Shown here: positions 23,191 through 35,425 of the stretch, piece by piece
Layout of the letters: every line of letters begins with the position of its first letter
Numbering within the stretch: position 1 is the stretch's first letter
Source of the DNA: Holacanthus passer
Lineage: Eukaryota > Chordata > Actinopteri > Pomacanthidae
Assembly: GCA_025331565.1 (NCBI GenBank)
Contig: JAFREQ010000105.1
Coordinates: 806,001 to 870,000, forward strand
Direction of reading: 5' to 3'
Length of the DNA: 64,000 bases
Program-made: the position numbers and the translations under genes
Notes under the pieces: generated by a model
Seen by the model: the letters and a program-made list of their open reading frames with translations, nothing else
Databases searched by the model: none
Told to the model about the DNA's origin: nothing

Positions 23191-25969
23191 TTCCCCAGGA
23201 AATTTGTTTGTGGAGGTGGTGAGTGCTGCCAGCCTCCCCCACCCATCTGATCATAGCTATTGATCATACAACACACATTAGTCTCATTACAAACTTTTCT
23301 AACTTCAGCACAATGCAGCTGGCCAAAACTTGTGTCCAGCTCTTTTTACTGACATTGTGACCTTTGATTAATTACTGCAAAGTGAACATACAATGTGATA
23401 ACTCAATTAATCTCCTGCTGAATTAGACAGATCCTAATACATCCTCTCTTGTTATCAATATGGCTACTAGACAGACGGCAGCTTAGACAATCACCTCACT
23501 TATTCAGTACTTTGCTGTGTAACGAAGCGCCACTACTTGTTTTTCCTGAAGCTTAAATAGCCTTGTATTTACTCTTCTCTGGATTTTCCCTGTTCTTGGG
23601 AACATGTGTTGGCACACTTGGATTCTTCTACCATCCACGATGAAATGACAAAAAACGATGCTGACCTCCTGGATTCATCTGCTTCCGCCGCCACTTTCCA
23701 CTTTTCACCTCCACCAAAGACTTAAAAAAAATTCTCTTTTTCCTGTCCAATTTCCCCCAGAAGATCTCCTCCCTCTTCGATTCTTCTGCCTCTCTTCAGT
23801 GTGGTTAAGTGGACTTCTGGCAGGCCGCTCTGGCGTCCCCATTTGTCTTGCCTATTTCAACCTAGGCTCTTGATTATTCCTCCTGAGGTAGAATTTGCCC
23901 TTCATTCTCCTCCTTTACTGGATGGTCACCTTGCAGGCCTCTGAATTTCCCCTTTTCCTCTGCCTTCTTGGATTAGCCTCATAACCTGAGGAGTCCTCTT
24001 CTTTTCCTCCTCTTTTTTAAATATTGTTTCATTGTCAAGCATTTATAACTAACCATTTATAAGTTAAAACCAAGGTTATTAATGAGAATGAGAATACGTC
24101 ATTTGTAAACAGATCAACCAAAGCACGAACAATGAAAACAGCAACTTGATGAACTTTTTATGTCTCCACCTTTTTCCAAAATATGAGTGATGTGAACCAG
24201 ATGTAACTGATCTGGATGTTCTCTGTGTGCACAGCATTAACGGGAGTAATTTGAATTTATTCAAAACTTTTAAGATATTGTGTATCCTCAGGTGTCATCG
24301 GTGACGCCAGGTGTCTGATTACTGTTTCTGGATTGAGGCAATTTGAGTAAGAAGGGTGGAGAAATTAGAACACCCAATTAGATTTTCTTTCTGTGATAAT
24401 AAAAAATGTGAAAACCTCACATATCTCATCTCTACATAACACCCGTAAAACACTGACTCACTTGTGTTAGGTCTGAGAATATATCACATAAAGAGGAGGG
24501 ACAATTGACATATTTCACCACTTAACTGGAAAATGAAGTTTTGTTTTTCGGCGTGAGCTAGTTTTCCTTTCTGCTGCCGTCAAATTTGTTTCAGCAAATG
24601 TATTTGCTTCTGCACATTTAAATAACTGCCACAATTCATAAAACATCTATTTGAACTTACATAAACTAATATACTGACACAGGGATCTGTGTGTCTCTCT
24701 CTGTCCTTTATATATTGTTATTCACTGTCACTCCATTACTTCTTAACTCAAAGTCAGTCCATTAGCCGGCAGCCGAGTGAAGATTTTTATAGTGAGGCAT
24801 TTGTTCTGCTGACATTTTAAATACATGCACACAGTGGGAACACGCCGTCATTCACTGTGTTAATGATAAGACGGCCTGACCAAGGCGAATTCAGAGGTGA
24901 ACTTCTGAATGCTTTTGTTCTACTGCAAAATAACTGTCTGAAGAGAACAGGGCGAGAAGTTTTCCCGTTGCCTTTATGATAATTACTTTTCTTTTCAAAA
25001 GTGAGTGTGCACGATTGAGTCAATCCTGGATTTTCATGTGAGGGACAATTTAGTGGAGAGAGAGAAAGAAACTGAGTCTTTTGCAGGCAGTGTGGCTTTA
25101 GGCCCTCCGGGGGGCCTGTGAGGCAGCATGAGGCTGGTTCATACTGTTGTCCCACTGTGCTCATATTTCTACCTCGGACTTGGAAAAATCCAACTAATGA
25201 ATGCAGCTTCTTTCAATAACACATCACATCTTAGAAAGCATTAACTCAAGATGATAATTTAAATAGCAGATTAGCTTAAAGTAGGATTAAGATACTCAAG
25301 CATTTAATTATCAAGACGGAGTATTTGTATGACAAGTCAAAAGGAGGTGTTTTATTCAATTATCGTTTACTCTCTTTGTCTCTTTCCCTCCTCCTCCCAC
25401 TCGTCTGTCCCATTTTTCATCGCCATTGTTCCGGCCACCCTCACCTCAGTCAGAGAACATTGTCTGCTTTTAATTACAGCGTCTGTGTTGACAAGAAAGA
25501 AAAAGAAGGATGTTATTAATGTCTGGTCTAAAGTGGGGCAGATCCCAGGACACAAACATTTCTCATGTCTTTTTTTTAATTAATGTACAGTAGAAGCCAA
25601 GGAATCACAGTTTGAGATTGTAAAGTGACACAATCATGTGCAGATGTACAAATTAGTCTCCTCGGAGCTCCTGCTTACATGACTGTATGCTTTATCTTAC
25701 TGTGTGTGTGTGTGTATGATATAGAGTGTGAACAACTTGAATTATCTCATATTTCTTTAGTTTTAGAGATGATTTACTCATACATGTTGCTGGATGATGC
25801 TTTACATTTATTCAGGACTTCGTCCAAAGAGCAGTACGTGAGCGCTCTGCTGTTCAGCCTCGTCCAAATAGTGCAAAGTGGGACTTTTTGTGGTTTTGTT
25901 TTATTGGCTGTGATGTTAATTTAGTTTAGTGAATAGTAAGTGTGCTCAAGGAAATAATTAGCCAAAGGA
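23191..25969. other. stretch with no supported gene
   Basis: 23560-24020 is rich in 'ttcctc', 'ctcctc' and 'cttcttc' motifs, which creates an open but meaningless plus-strand frame (23658-23873). No exon, RNA gene or element recognised elsewhere. A short GT run of ten bases units lies near 25705-25715. Confidence 0.45.
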
Positions 25970-26205
25970 TCTGAGTTTGAACCTGCGGGCCGGGTGCAGT
26001 CTTTCTGTGAGAAGTCGGCATGTTCTCTCTGTTTCTGTTTCTCCCACTGTCTAAAAACATGAAGATTACGTTCATTGGCGACTCTAAATTGACCACACGT
26101 GTGAATGTGATCAGCTTACAACCTGTCCGGGATGTACCCTCCCTTTCGCCCAATGTCAGCTGGGGTCGGCTCCAAAGGACAAGGGCAAAGGATAATGGAT
26201 GGATG
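25970..26205 (+). mobile_element. SINE with tRNA-like head and ATGG-type tail
   Basis: The head contains 'gagtttgaacctgcgggcc', which resembles a polymerase III B box (GGTTCGAACC-like). The body includes 'gtctttctgtga', 'ggcatgttctctctgtttct', 'tctcccactgtctaaaaaca', 'ttggcgactctaaattgacc' and 'cgcccaatgtcagctggggt'. It ends in 'ggataatggatggatg'. This is the order of a well-known fish SINE that shares its 3' module with L2-like LINEs, on which it would depend for reverse transcription. The copy has lost the middle 'cctccgg' portion. It is non-coding, and the truncated relative at 11036-11189 has the same orientation. Confidence 0.72.
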
Positions 26206-26902
26206 TTATATTTCATGAGTATAGATTTAGATATGTGTTTTAATTTTTCCTGTTTAAATGCAAAAAGCTGTGTGCGTTGATCATTATGTTCTTCCATGGC
26301 TGAGCATCAAATGAGTTGATTCAATAATAAATTTTGTCTTTGGCTGTGTGTAAAAAAAAAAAGTCAACATCCCTCTTCAACCTCCTGCCTTTCTTTCAGC
26401 CACTGCAGATCTGCCCTTCACAGGTTTAACTGATTTAAAAGTGAATTGTGTCAGCGATCAAACCTGTTGAGAAAGAGCAGGTGTTTCTCATATTTCATTC
26501 TCCGTTCTCTCGCTGTGTATCACTTGTCATGACAAACTTCCAACCAGGGCAAAAAAGGAACAACTTGCACTCTACTGTAATAATCTCTTGCCTGTGTGTG
26601 TGTGTTGCACGATGTCCTCTCGGTTGCCCCCACCCCTCTGGTGGATGCTGCTTGTTTAGACTCTGTTATTGTTTCTTTATGTAACGCTGCTGAGCCAGAG
26701 AAAGAATGGGCCCGGCGTACACCACAACAATACTGTGATGGATGAGTGTGGCTGCTGTAATTATGTGAGGACCAACAGGTAACGGAGCACAGAGACAGAG
26801 AGCGGCGGCCTGCCTGGGGATGATAGTGCAGATCTGCTCTGCTCTGTTTTGTTTCGTTTTTGTTCTGCCACAAGGCCGGCATAGGCTCAGATACTGTGGT
26901 AA
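26206..26902. other. stretch with no supported gene
   Basis: A 153-codon minus-strand frame (26520-26981) runs into the following microsatellite and yields a 'CVCVCV' translation, so I regard it as spurious. No other feature. Confidence 0.45.
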
Positions 26903-26925
26903 ACACACACACACACACACACACA
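26903..26925. repeat. (AC)n microsatellite
   Basis: About eleven perfect AC units. A short 'cacacacaca' run follows near 26971. Confidence 0.95.
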
Positions 26926-28889
26926 GTTGCTGAGTGTCGGCAGAGTGGTTGTGCAGACGCAGCATGCAGGCACACACACACATTTGCTCACGTGTATATC
27001 AATGCTGAAGTATACAGAATATGCTGTTTGTGCTCTGTTACACACTTGCTCCTGTTGCTTATTTGGAATTTTGCTTTGGCAATATTGTTTCTGATAAACA
27101 GTCCTGCCAATAGAGCCAGCGGATTGAATTAGAGAGCAGAGGAAAGACGCCACTTCAAGGTTTTCCCACTTGAGTGTATTACGGAATTATTGTCGCAGAC
27201 GATAGCTAACAGAGACAGACAGATTGAGGTCGTTACACAAGAGAGGCAGATGAGAGGGAGAAACAGAGACGAGATGAAAAGGCGTGGAGGGGGTGCCTCC
27301 CTGCTGTTTCAATACAGTGGTGCACTAAAAAGACGGCGATAGGAGGAAGAGAGAGGAGATAGAAGTGGAGGGGAAGAGAGGGGTTGGGGGGCTCTTAAAA
27401 GTAAGACAAACTGCTGTAAAGTGTTTCGGACCAAAAATTGGTGGTTTGAAGAGAGAGATGGAGCATGAAAGAGTGAGAGAATGAGAAAAACCAGACTGAA
27501 TGTGCAGGAGGTGGTTTTGTTGATCTGAGTGAAATTAGAGAAGGAGCCATAAGAAGCACAGCTTGCAGCTTGCTACGCTTACATTGAACAAACAAATACC
27601 TCCACTGCTCAGTTTTCTCAGACAATGTTGCTGAGAGGCCTGGGCAACCAGTTTAGTTAGCATGTTTTTTACCTCACCGTCCAAAGGAAGAGGAGTTAAC
27701 TATGAATCCCAAGATGCATGTTGGCAAGAAACATCCATTCATCAAGCTTAAAATGATGTGTGACGTGAGCCACTAATGGCAGTGAAAGCTAGAGTTTACA
27801 GAAAACTGACAGCAGCTCATATCAATTTACTTTCTGATTAATTCAGACTATTCACAAACCTTTTACATTTTGAATTTGCTACTGTTCCACTCACTGGCAT
27901 CATGATGCGCTTCAAAGCAAGAAAAATAGAAGGGGGGTTAGAAGATACTTTTAATAATTTCAAAACAACAGTAGCACTTATGTAAACTTTTCATAAATAG
28001 TCTTAAGACCTGTATTTGGCCTTAGTTTTGTGGAATGAGTAACGTGTTCCACATGTAAACAGATAGTACATGTGGCATCCACACACCAGGGGGCGCTGCA
28101 GGAAGTATTGCTTAAGTATTATTATGGATATTGTTAAAAAAAAGGTGTTTCTAGAATATTATTTTTATTCTTATTTGTATTATATTAGTAATTATTTTCT
28201 AAAGCTTCTTATAATGTTCTAGTTATGTGATTATGTTATTCACATTTCTCTTTGTTTAATACTTGTAATTGTCACTGTAACTTATTTTTCCCGTCACTGT
28301 CGCCTGGCTGTTGTATCTCACCTCAGTACTTCACTCATGATTTTGATGATGTGGCTCGTAACATTGTGGTTAACAACCTGCTTCTTGAGCTCGTAGCTGG
28401 AAAACCCCAGTGTTAACAGAGACGAGTGTTAACCAGCATCATGGTGCCTTTTATCCACGATCACCAATGTTAATTTTAGTGAATCGACCGTAATCAAGGA
28501 CATAACTAACATCTTTCCTACTGTATATTGGGGGACTAACTGGTATTACAACCATGCTTGCTAGTTTTCTCCATTTCATATTGCTGAAGATAAACGCAAG
28601 AGCCTTGTTGACTATACAGTTTACTGCATGCATGACCTTTTTCACATCCCCGCCTCCCACTCAGCGCTGCCCTCCAGTTTCCTGTGAACCCCGAGTCATT
28701 GAAGTTCAGTTCGCCGTCGTTTATTAGCCCATCCTTCTCTCCATGTGCGACTTTGTGGTCCCGCAGAACAAGGTTGTCGCTCTGGTGCAGTGCAGTTCAT
28801 CATCATGCATATGTTCGTACACTAATCTAACGGCGCCATAACAAATGAGCTGATTATCCACACCTTGTCTCTGGGTGGGGGTGCAGGGG
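26926..28889. other. stretch with no supported gene
   Basis: 27220-27500 is purine-rich ('gagagg', 'gaagag'), and 27930-28260 is AT-rich. A CTCF-like motif at 28083-28100 is listed separately. No exon recognised. Confidence 0.45.
28083..28100 (+). promoter_or_regulatory. CTCF-like binding motif
   Basis: The sequence 'acaccagggggcgctgca' fits the core vertebrate CTCF motif (CCASYAGRKGGCR-type) at nearly every position, including the central AGGGGGCG. CTCF is conserved in fish and binds such sites to organise chromatin loops. It is a single motif in otherwise AT-rich DNA with no recognised element around it. Occupancy cannot be judged from sequence. Confidence 0.45.
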
Positions 28890-28921
28890 GGTGTGTGTGT
28901 GTGTGTGTGTGCGTGTGCGTG
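28890..28921. repeat. (GT)n microsatellite
   Basis: GT/GC-type repeat, about 16 units with GC interruptions at the 3' end. It faces a complementary CA tract about 190 bp away. Confidence 0.93.
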
Positions 28922-29107
28922 CATTATTGTGTGTAAGGCAGAGACAGAATAGGCAATGGGAACAGGTGTATAAGGGGGTACGGACACTCCATATATCATG
29001 CTGTTGCAGGTATATGCACCCTCCAACACCCCCACCTCACCCCCCAACACCAGCACTCACTGGAGAGCAGCGTGTACCCAGCAGCCTCCCCCGAGTGCCT
29101 CGACGTG

Positions 29108-29129
29108 CACACACACACACACACACACA
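29108..29129. repeat. (CA)n microsatellite
   Basis: Eleven CA units followed by 'taaatacacatacacacac'. It is complementary to the tract at 28890-28921. Confidence 0.93.
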
Positions 29130-29824
29130 TAAATACACATACACACACCAGTAGACGACAACCCCTGGAGCTCGACCTACATTGTGCGTCCTCCTGCCTT
29201 AGATCTGACTATTCATCACCACATGGCACCAGTCCCCCGCTGGGAGGGAGGTGGGGTTGTTTTGTGGGTGAGAAAGAGAAAGAAGGGGAGACAGAGGGGA
29301 GAAAGAGCGTGGTATGCTACATAGTGTAGGACAGGGCGTCCTTTACACCTCCAGAACAGTGGGACCTTCAACATTAGTGCTGCTAAGTAAAACTCTATGT
29401 GGAAAACAACAGAAAGAGGCCAAACGGAGTCGTGAGCGATTTACATGGACAACAAGATGCAGAAACCAGTTAAACAGAGTCCGAGTCCTGGTGTCATACT
29501 GCACTGTTCCACTCGATCCTGTAACTCAGTGCAATCTTTCATTTAGGGTTCATTTCATCAGTTTCTAAAAAAAAAAAAGAAACATGTTCCTGGGGTTTAC
29601 TGTCTGTTTTAAGATAAATCTCTGCAGTTCAAAGGCACAGTTATGACAAGACCTCTGAAAGTCACTGCACCTGCCCACTGTTCACCAAGAGACAGCAACA
29701 GCACGTAACCTCTCTTAAAACCACAATGTTTTTTTTTTTAAAGATATGCTAGTGGCATATTTCCAGGGATGGAAATGACTGCTTGATGGTCCTCCACTTT
29801 GATCCAGACTGAAAAACAACAATT
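29130..29824. other. stretch with no supported gene
   Basis: No exon or element recognised. A-runs at about 29567-29578 and T-runs near 29730 are simple sequence. Confidence 0.45.
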
Positions 29825-30258
29825 CAACAACTATTGGATGGTACGCCATGAAGTTTGTAACAGATATTTAAAGTATCATTGACTTTGATGATTTAGTAGC
29901 ACCAGCAGTTCAAGTTTTTTTTTTTTTTTTTTTAAATCCAGTGAAATGTCTCAACAAGACTTTGTACAGGCATTCATTGTTTCAAAAATCCTAATGATTT
30001 TGGTGATCCTCTGGTTTTTATCTAACACCACCAACATATAACACATAACAATATTTTGGTTTAAATAGCTGCCAAACTAATGACATTCCCATCAGCCTCA
30101 GCCTCTGTACTTTGTGTTTAAGCAAATGTTAGCATACTAAAATAAGATAGTGAAATGGGAAACATTGTACCTGCTTAAAAACAGCATCTTTGCATTGTCA
30201 CTGTGTGCGTGTTTGCATGCCCATGTTAGCATTTAGCTGAAAGCACCACTGTGTCTGC
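29825..30258 (+). repeat. longest copy of the 'tgctaaatgttagcat' dispersed teleost repeat
   Basis: The diagnostic order is present: 'tcaacaactattggatgg', 'cgccatgaagtttgtaacag', 'ttggtgatcctctggttttt', 'actaatgacattcccatcag', 'ctctgtactttgtgtttaag', 'aaatgttagcatactaaaat', 'tgttagcatttagctgaaag', 'caccactgtgtct'. I recognise this as a common fish dispersed repeat, non-coding, whose class I cannot fix from sequence. A 19-nt T run at 29915-29933 interrupts this copy. Confidence 0.68.
29915..29933. repeat. poly-T run (19 T)
   Basis: An uninterrupted T run inside the dispersed repeat, absent from the other copies in the window. It may be an expanded tract or the tail of an inserted retroposon in minus orientation, but no body is recognisable beside it. 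Confidence 0.85.
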
Positions 30259-30347
30259 GTCTTTATTTGTCTACAAATTAAACAAACAGGATATTACGTG
30301 TTATTTATAGAAGATAAGCGGGGTAGATAGACATCCATTTCCCCTTG

Positions 30348-30376
30348 CTTCCATTCTCTATGCTAAGCTAGGTTAA
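30348..30376. repeat. short remnant of the palindromic 'atgctaagcta' element
   Basis: 'gcttccattctctatgctaa' followed by 'gctaggttaatag' matches the inner half of the element at 2527-2931 ('ccagtctttatgctaagg'). It is too short for certainty. Confidence 0.3.
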
Positions 30377-32542
30377 TAGTTAAGGCAGTTACAAAGGGAG
30401 AGATGTTTATTTCTCATTTCACAGACAGTTAAAACTGAAATATTAAACTACAGTTGGAGGAAAAGAAATAACCATCCCAGTCCAGACAAAAGAAGTGAAC
30501 TGTACAACATGCTGTCGAGCAAGGTCATTTTGTCGGCCTGGATTTCTAGTGATTATCATGATTACGGAGATCAATATGGTTGGACTGAGGTTTTCTTACT
30601 TCTGGAGTAAAATCTGTAGCTTCCTGTGGCTCTATAATGAGCATAAGCAGTTTTCATTTTGTTTCACTGCAGTGATCATAACATATGATCATATGGTGTT
30701 ATATTTTTACATAATTCTGTTGTCCAAAAAATTGATCCCAAATAAAAGTGGATGAAGAGAAAAATATTTGTATTGATATTAAAGTTAGATATAAACTTTG
30801 AGATGTTATTGTGATATTTCATATTCTCAAACTGCCAGCATAACAAGTGTTTTGCTCATTTGTACAGAACTGTAGCTATCCACATTTTATTTCCCTAATT
30901 GGTTGATTTAGAGAATATTCCCGCAAACGTTTGTGCTGATCACACAGATCAAGTTCTTTTCTTCTGCCTGGTGTCTTGGATACCTCACAGGGTTTATTCA
31001 TTATCACCCAAAGCTGTTCATCTGGAACAACTTCACAGCTGAAGTCACCGAAGCCCCGTTCGACTCAGCAGCAAAGTTTAGGTCTAGTTAGTGTATTGAA
31101 ACTTGCATCTAATTTTAATTTATTACCATTTTATTCATGGTTTGGAACTGACATATGTGCTTATATAACAAGGCCTGGGAGACTAATTGGTCACAGTGTG
31201 AAAGTATCCACTCAGCCACCATAAAAAACTGTGATCCCAACCTGGCGTGACTGCACTGATTGGGAGTTTTAATGTGAAAGGACAAGAACAACCCCCCAAA
31301 AAACCCAAACTTAGTAACTCTGAAACCAAAAGCAGCATCTTATCTCAGACATTTTATTACTTTCCTTGAGAAACTTGCCTCTGTCAGTGGCATAAAAATC
31401 AGGCAGTACTCAGTAGCTGGGTTGTTTTTTTTTTTTTTTTTTTTGGAGATATTGCATCTCTGTAGGACAGTGACAATCTAAACCAATCATTTTAGCTCTA
31501 TTTGTTGGGCACGGTGATTGCACTGGTCTTGACTGATTGCACTGATTGGAGAGTTTGAAGATGATGGGATGATGAGATGGGGGCCAGATGAGCATTCTCC
31601 AAGAAAATGCTGGACTTAGTGGTTTGAAAAAAAAAAAAAAAGAAGAAGTAGGTTTTCATGTAAATCTCAGCACAAGTAGTTTGTTTATCTCATGATTTCA
31701 GCGTTTGGATAGTAGCTATTTTACTTAAATATGATACAACAAGTGATTGTAAAGAGCAAACCGTGATGTGTTTTTTGAATGGGAAAGACAAATGACGAGT
31801 TTAATTCATCTGGTTCTAACATTCTCTTATATACGATACCAGAAAATCTCACATTCCAGTCTGTGAGCTCCCAGGAAACTCAACACCTTTTTATGATGCA
31901 AGGATACCTAGTGACAGAGTTTTCCCTAAAATAGTAGCTCATTTTCTCTGACACACACATGCATGTCACAGTTTGATGTGTGAATTTTGTCTCCTCACCG
32001 AGCCTTATCTCGACTAAGTGGAGTGGTGGGTCTTGAAAAGCGTTATTTGAGGCAAGTGCAGGCAGCTTTTGAATGCAGTTCTTGCTACAGTTCATATAAG
32101 CGGTTTCCTACTTCCTGGTTTCTGATGCTATGTGGACTGTGAAGTCTTTTTCTGAGTGTGACATATTTTTAAATATTTTTGGGCTTTTATGCCTTGATTA
32201 GAGATCTGACAGGAAAGAAGGCAAAGAGAGCTCTTTACCAGCAGCGTTTAGTCTCACCGTCATTTGTGTTTGTGAGACACGAATGTCTTGTGGTTGAATA
32301 ATACTCATTGTTTAAATTTGTGTTTGCATTAAAGAGCCATGTTATTGTTTATTTTTGTTGATTTTGGTAAAAGTTTTCATCAGTTATTTAGACTAGTACA
32401 TGTAATCCATTTCATCGTCTGACCTTAAGACAAGAGAAGCAACATACAGCAGGATTTTCTAAAGGCTTGTGTTAACCATGAATCAAGCACAGGCTGATAA
32501 GCAGTTAGGCTTTGATCAGTTGTCGAGCTAGGTATTTATATC

Positions 32543-32544
<2 letters not shown>
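30377..32544. other. stretch with no supported gene
   Basis: Simple runs include 20 T at 31425-31444 and about 14 A near 31627. Open frames are at most 86 codons with no motif. Confidence 0.45.

Positions 32545-32583
<39 letters not shown>
32545..32583. repeat. (GT)n microsatellite, about 19 units
   Basis: An uninterrupted GT run. Confidence 0.96.
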
Positions 32584-32586
<3 letters not shown>

Positions 32587-34921
32587 AGTGAAGAAACCTG
32601 GTGTGACAGACCTCTGACTGTCCAGTGTGGATCATTGTTGATTCTGTGGCCTTTTCCTTTGTTATTTCATTTGTTTCATTAGTTTGTTTTCTTCTCTTTA
32701 TTGCAGCTTCACCCTTTCATAGCAGCTGTAGTGAATTTATTCGGCTCAGCAGGGGTGAGAGCAGTGGTTTCATGTGAAAAAGTTACATCAATGCATACCC
32801 TCTATTAAACAGCCTCATGCATTTCATTGCGCAGAACAAAGCACAGTATGAGTCTGCACACCACGTGGGGATATTGATTATTAGATGGTAGATTCATCTC
32901 ATTTTCTCTGGGAAGTAAATGGGTTTTAATATCTGTAGTAGATTTCTGAAACATGTTTAAAAGTGATTGAGATATGAGAATCTGCCGCATAACAGATTTT
33001 CCATATGTGCTCCATTTATTCTGTGCCAGTGTTTTGTCCTCAAAAGGCTTAAATGTCCTTGATTCTGCATGTGAGAGGTCCCATAAAGCCAGTGGTTCTT
33101 TTGTCTTTATTCAGCCTTCAAAATAGGTTTCTCTGATTGAGATGAGATAGATTTTGGTGGGTTTTTTTTCATGCCAGACACAATCTCTGTCTCCCCATTT
33201 TCCCTCTGGATCTGGAGAAAAAAGGAGAGCAGAGAAGATTTTAATTGCTCTCCTCTCATCCACATCTGCCCCACCACATTCATCAGCTTGTCTTCCCCTC
33301 CTCAGACGGGGGCTGGAGAGGACGGCGATGAGATTTTATTTTATTATTTTGGGGGCGCGGGGGGGATTCTGTTATGTGATGGGGCACATATGGGAAAGAG
33401 GTGGCGATGGAGGATAAAGGGATGAGGCAGAGAGATTGGTGTTTGTGTGTGCACGTAGGAAACTGTCGTCTCTCTGTGTGTGTGTGTGTGTGTGTGAGGA
33501 TGGTGTGTGTGTGTGCGTCTCATGGGGGGAGGATGACTGGAGAGGGCCTCAAATCCTCAGGGGAGTCTGTGATTGGGAGGGAAATAGGGAATTGGGACTC
33601 GGGGAGTATGAAGTAGAGGTGGAGGAGGGAGAGAAAGATGAGCTGGAGGATGGTAGCGTAGAAAAGGTAGAGGAGGACGAATGAAAAGGGCAAATTAATG
33701 CTGGGGTGCAGCAAAAACTCACAATTATACACCGTGAGGAAAGACAAGTACATCTTTCAAAGTTCTTGTCAGGGAGCTCAGCCTCCAGCAAAAAGCAGCA
33801 CAGTCCTTGAAAGAAGCAAAAGTGGCTCTCCGTTGATCAAAACCATTATTTGAAATCATCACACTAAACCTGTAGTTTGACTTCTTTTTAAAGCAAAGAG
33901 AATGTGGCCACAACATGCCGACACATTTCTTCTAATAACAGGCTTCAACGCAGCGTAGTCAATGGGTCTCATCGCTGGAGGGATGCTTTTTCTGGCGTCG
34001 TTCAACACCAACATTTTCATTTCTGCCAACTTCCAAACTGCATAATGACACACGTGTTTTGGTGGCACATCCGAGCTTTAAGCTGCTCGGTTGAAAGTCT
34101 TCAGCTGGTGAACAACTGTGGTTTGTGAGCAGCTGATTTTCTCTGTTTTTGACTGAATTGATTGGACACGACTGATCATTTCATCGCTGATTGACTAGTT
34201 ATATGTTATGTTTCTTGTTTGCTTGTTAGCTAGCTAACTGTCTGGGTATTTGTACACAAATTTGTGTCTGTAATAGAAGTAGCAGTAGAAGTTTGGTTAC
34301 TAAAAGTACTTCGATCACCTTTATGGTTAAAGTCACTGTTTTGAGGAGACAGGATGCAAACCATCATATCCCCTGTCGAAGTGAACAATTTGTGAATCAT
34401 TAACCTGCTCCCCAAGGCCACATTCAGAAAGACAACACCACTGCATGAGAGATCGCAGCCTCCTCCTTCATTTGAATGACACCACCTCGTTAATGCAGTG
34501 GTGGTGCCAACAGAGGAAAAAAAACAGTTAAACTTAGCTCCACTTTTGCTGCAACTTCAATGTCATGTTTTTGCAAAGATAAAATTAGTGCCATCATAAA
34601 GACTTTTGATAGTTGTAAAATTCTTCCTTATTATATCATAAACGGCTTTGCAGTGTTCTGTTAAGTCTTTAAACTCACGGATGTGTCACTCCAACTGGGC
34701 TTCCTGCGTCGTAAGTCATCGTTTCACCAGCACCTCAAACGCTCCCACCAAAGCAGCCCCATGCATTTTAACACATGGCTGAAAAGAGGGGGGAGAAAGG
34801 CACAGTGGTGAAGGAGTGGGACTCCCAAAGGTGGCGTCCTGGATGCTGGGAGGCCTCAGAGGACCACAGGATGATTGTCTGTGACCTTCCCCCTCTCCTT
34901 GCACTGTTCAAGGGCATAGTC

Positions 34922-34923
<2 letters not shown>
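32584..34923. other. stretch with no supported gene; GT and purine-rich simple sequence
   Basis: Contains a (GT)n tract at 33475-33497 and a purine-rich patch at 33560-33690 ('ggaggaggga', 'gaggacgaatg'). The patch explains the acidic plus-strand open frame (33436-33684) and its mirror on the minus strand. No exon recognised. Confidence 0.5.
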
Positions 34924-34961
<38 letters not shown>

Positions 34962-34990
34962 TCTCTGTGTGTCTGTGTGTCTGTGTGTCT
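34924..34990. repeat. (GT)n microsatellite with CT interruptions
   Basis: About 19 uninterrupted GT units, then 'ctctctgtgtgtctgtgtgt'. Confidence 0.95.
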
Positions 34991-35224
34991 TTAAGCTTCA
35001 GTCTTACAATGTGGCACAGCAGCGTTGGTGCTGTGTTCACTGAATCTGAGTCTGTCTGAGGTGTCTGAGTCTGTACATTCTGTTTTTGTGTGTGTTGTGC
35101 AATGCTAATAATTTACCCCTGCTGGATTTAAGAGATGCAAACCTTTTTTAAACAGCTTCTCATTTTCTAACAGATCTTCTTTATTTCAGTAAACCAACAT
35201 CTTATGTATATTTCAGCAGCTGTA

Positions 35225-35425
35225 CCCAGAGGCAGATGACTCAGCAAGCGAGGAGGGGCAGAGCAAAACACACATTAAAACACAGAGTGGAACAGACGAG
35301 CGCCAGATTAGTCCTCATTATGCGGCATTAATCATCTTTAATCTGCTCTTAATCCAATATCTTTACCTCACCTTATTAATGAGCCATACGTCAAGACTGG
35401 ATTAGACTGCAAATACTGCGAGAGA
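35225..35425. promoter_or_regulatory. possible enhancer: Maf/AP-1 site and homeodomain-site cluster
   Basis: The segment contains 'tgactcagca' (35237-35246), which fits a MARE/AP-1 element. From about 35310 it has a run of TAAT-core sites ('attagtcc', 'attaatcatc', 'tttaatctgc', 'cttaatccaa', 'ttattaatgag') and 'ggattag' near 35399. TAATCC and GGATTA are preferred by K50 homeodomains such as Otx/Pitx. The sequence is complex and free of recognised repeats. This is motif reading only; the A/T richness of the region raises the chance of random TAAT cores. Confidence 0.25.

Noticed and set aside
26520..26983. Minus-strand open frames of 105-153 codons with Cys-Val repeats
   Set aside because: Generated by CA/GT microsatellites lacking stop codons.
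32707..32751. Possible small exon after a good 'tttattgcag' acceptor, with an open reading
   Set aside because: Only about 45 nt, weak donor, no neighbouring exon or known protein. Chance acceptor-like sequences are frequent.
33436..33684. Acidic 82-codon plus-strand frame
   Set aside because: Comes from purine-rich simple sequence and a GT tract.
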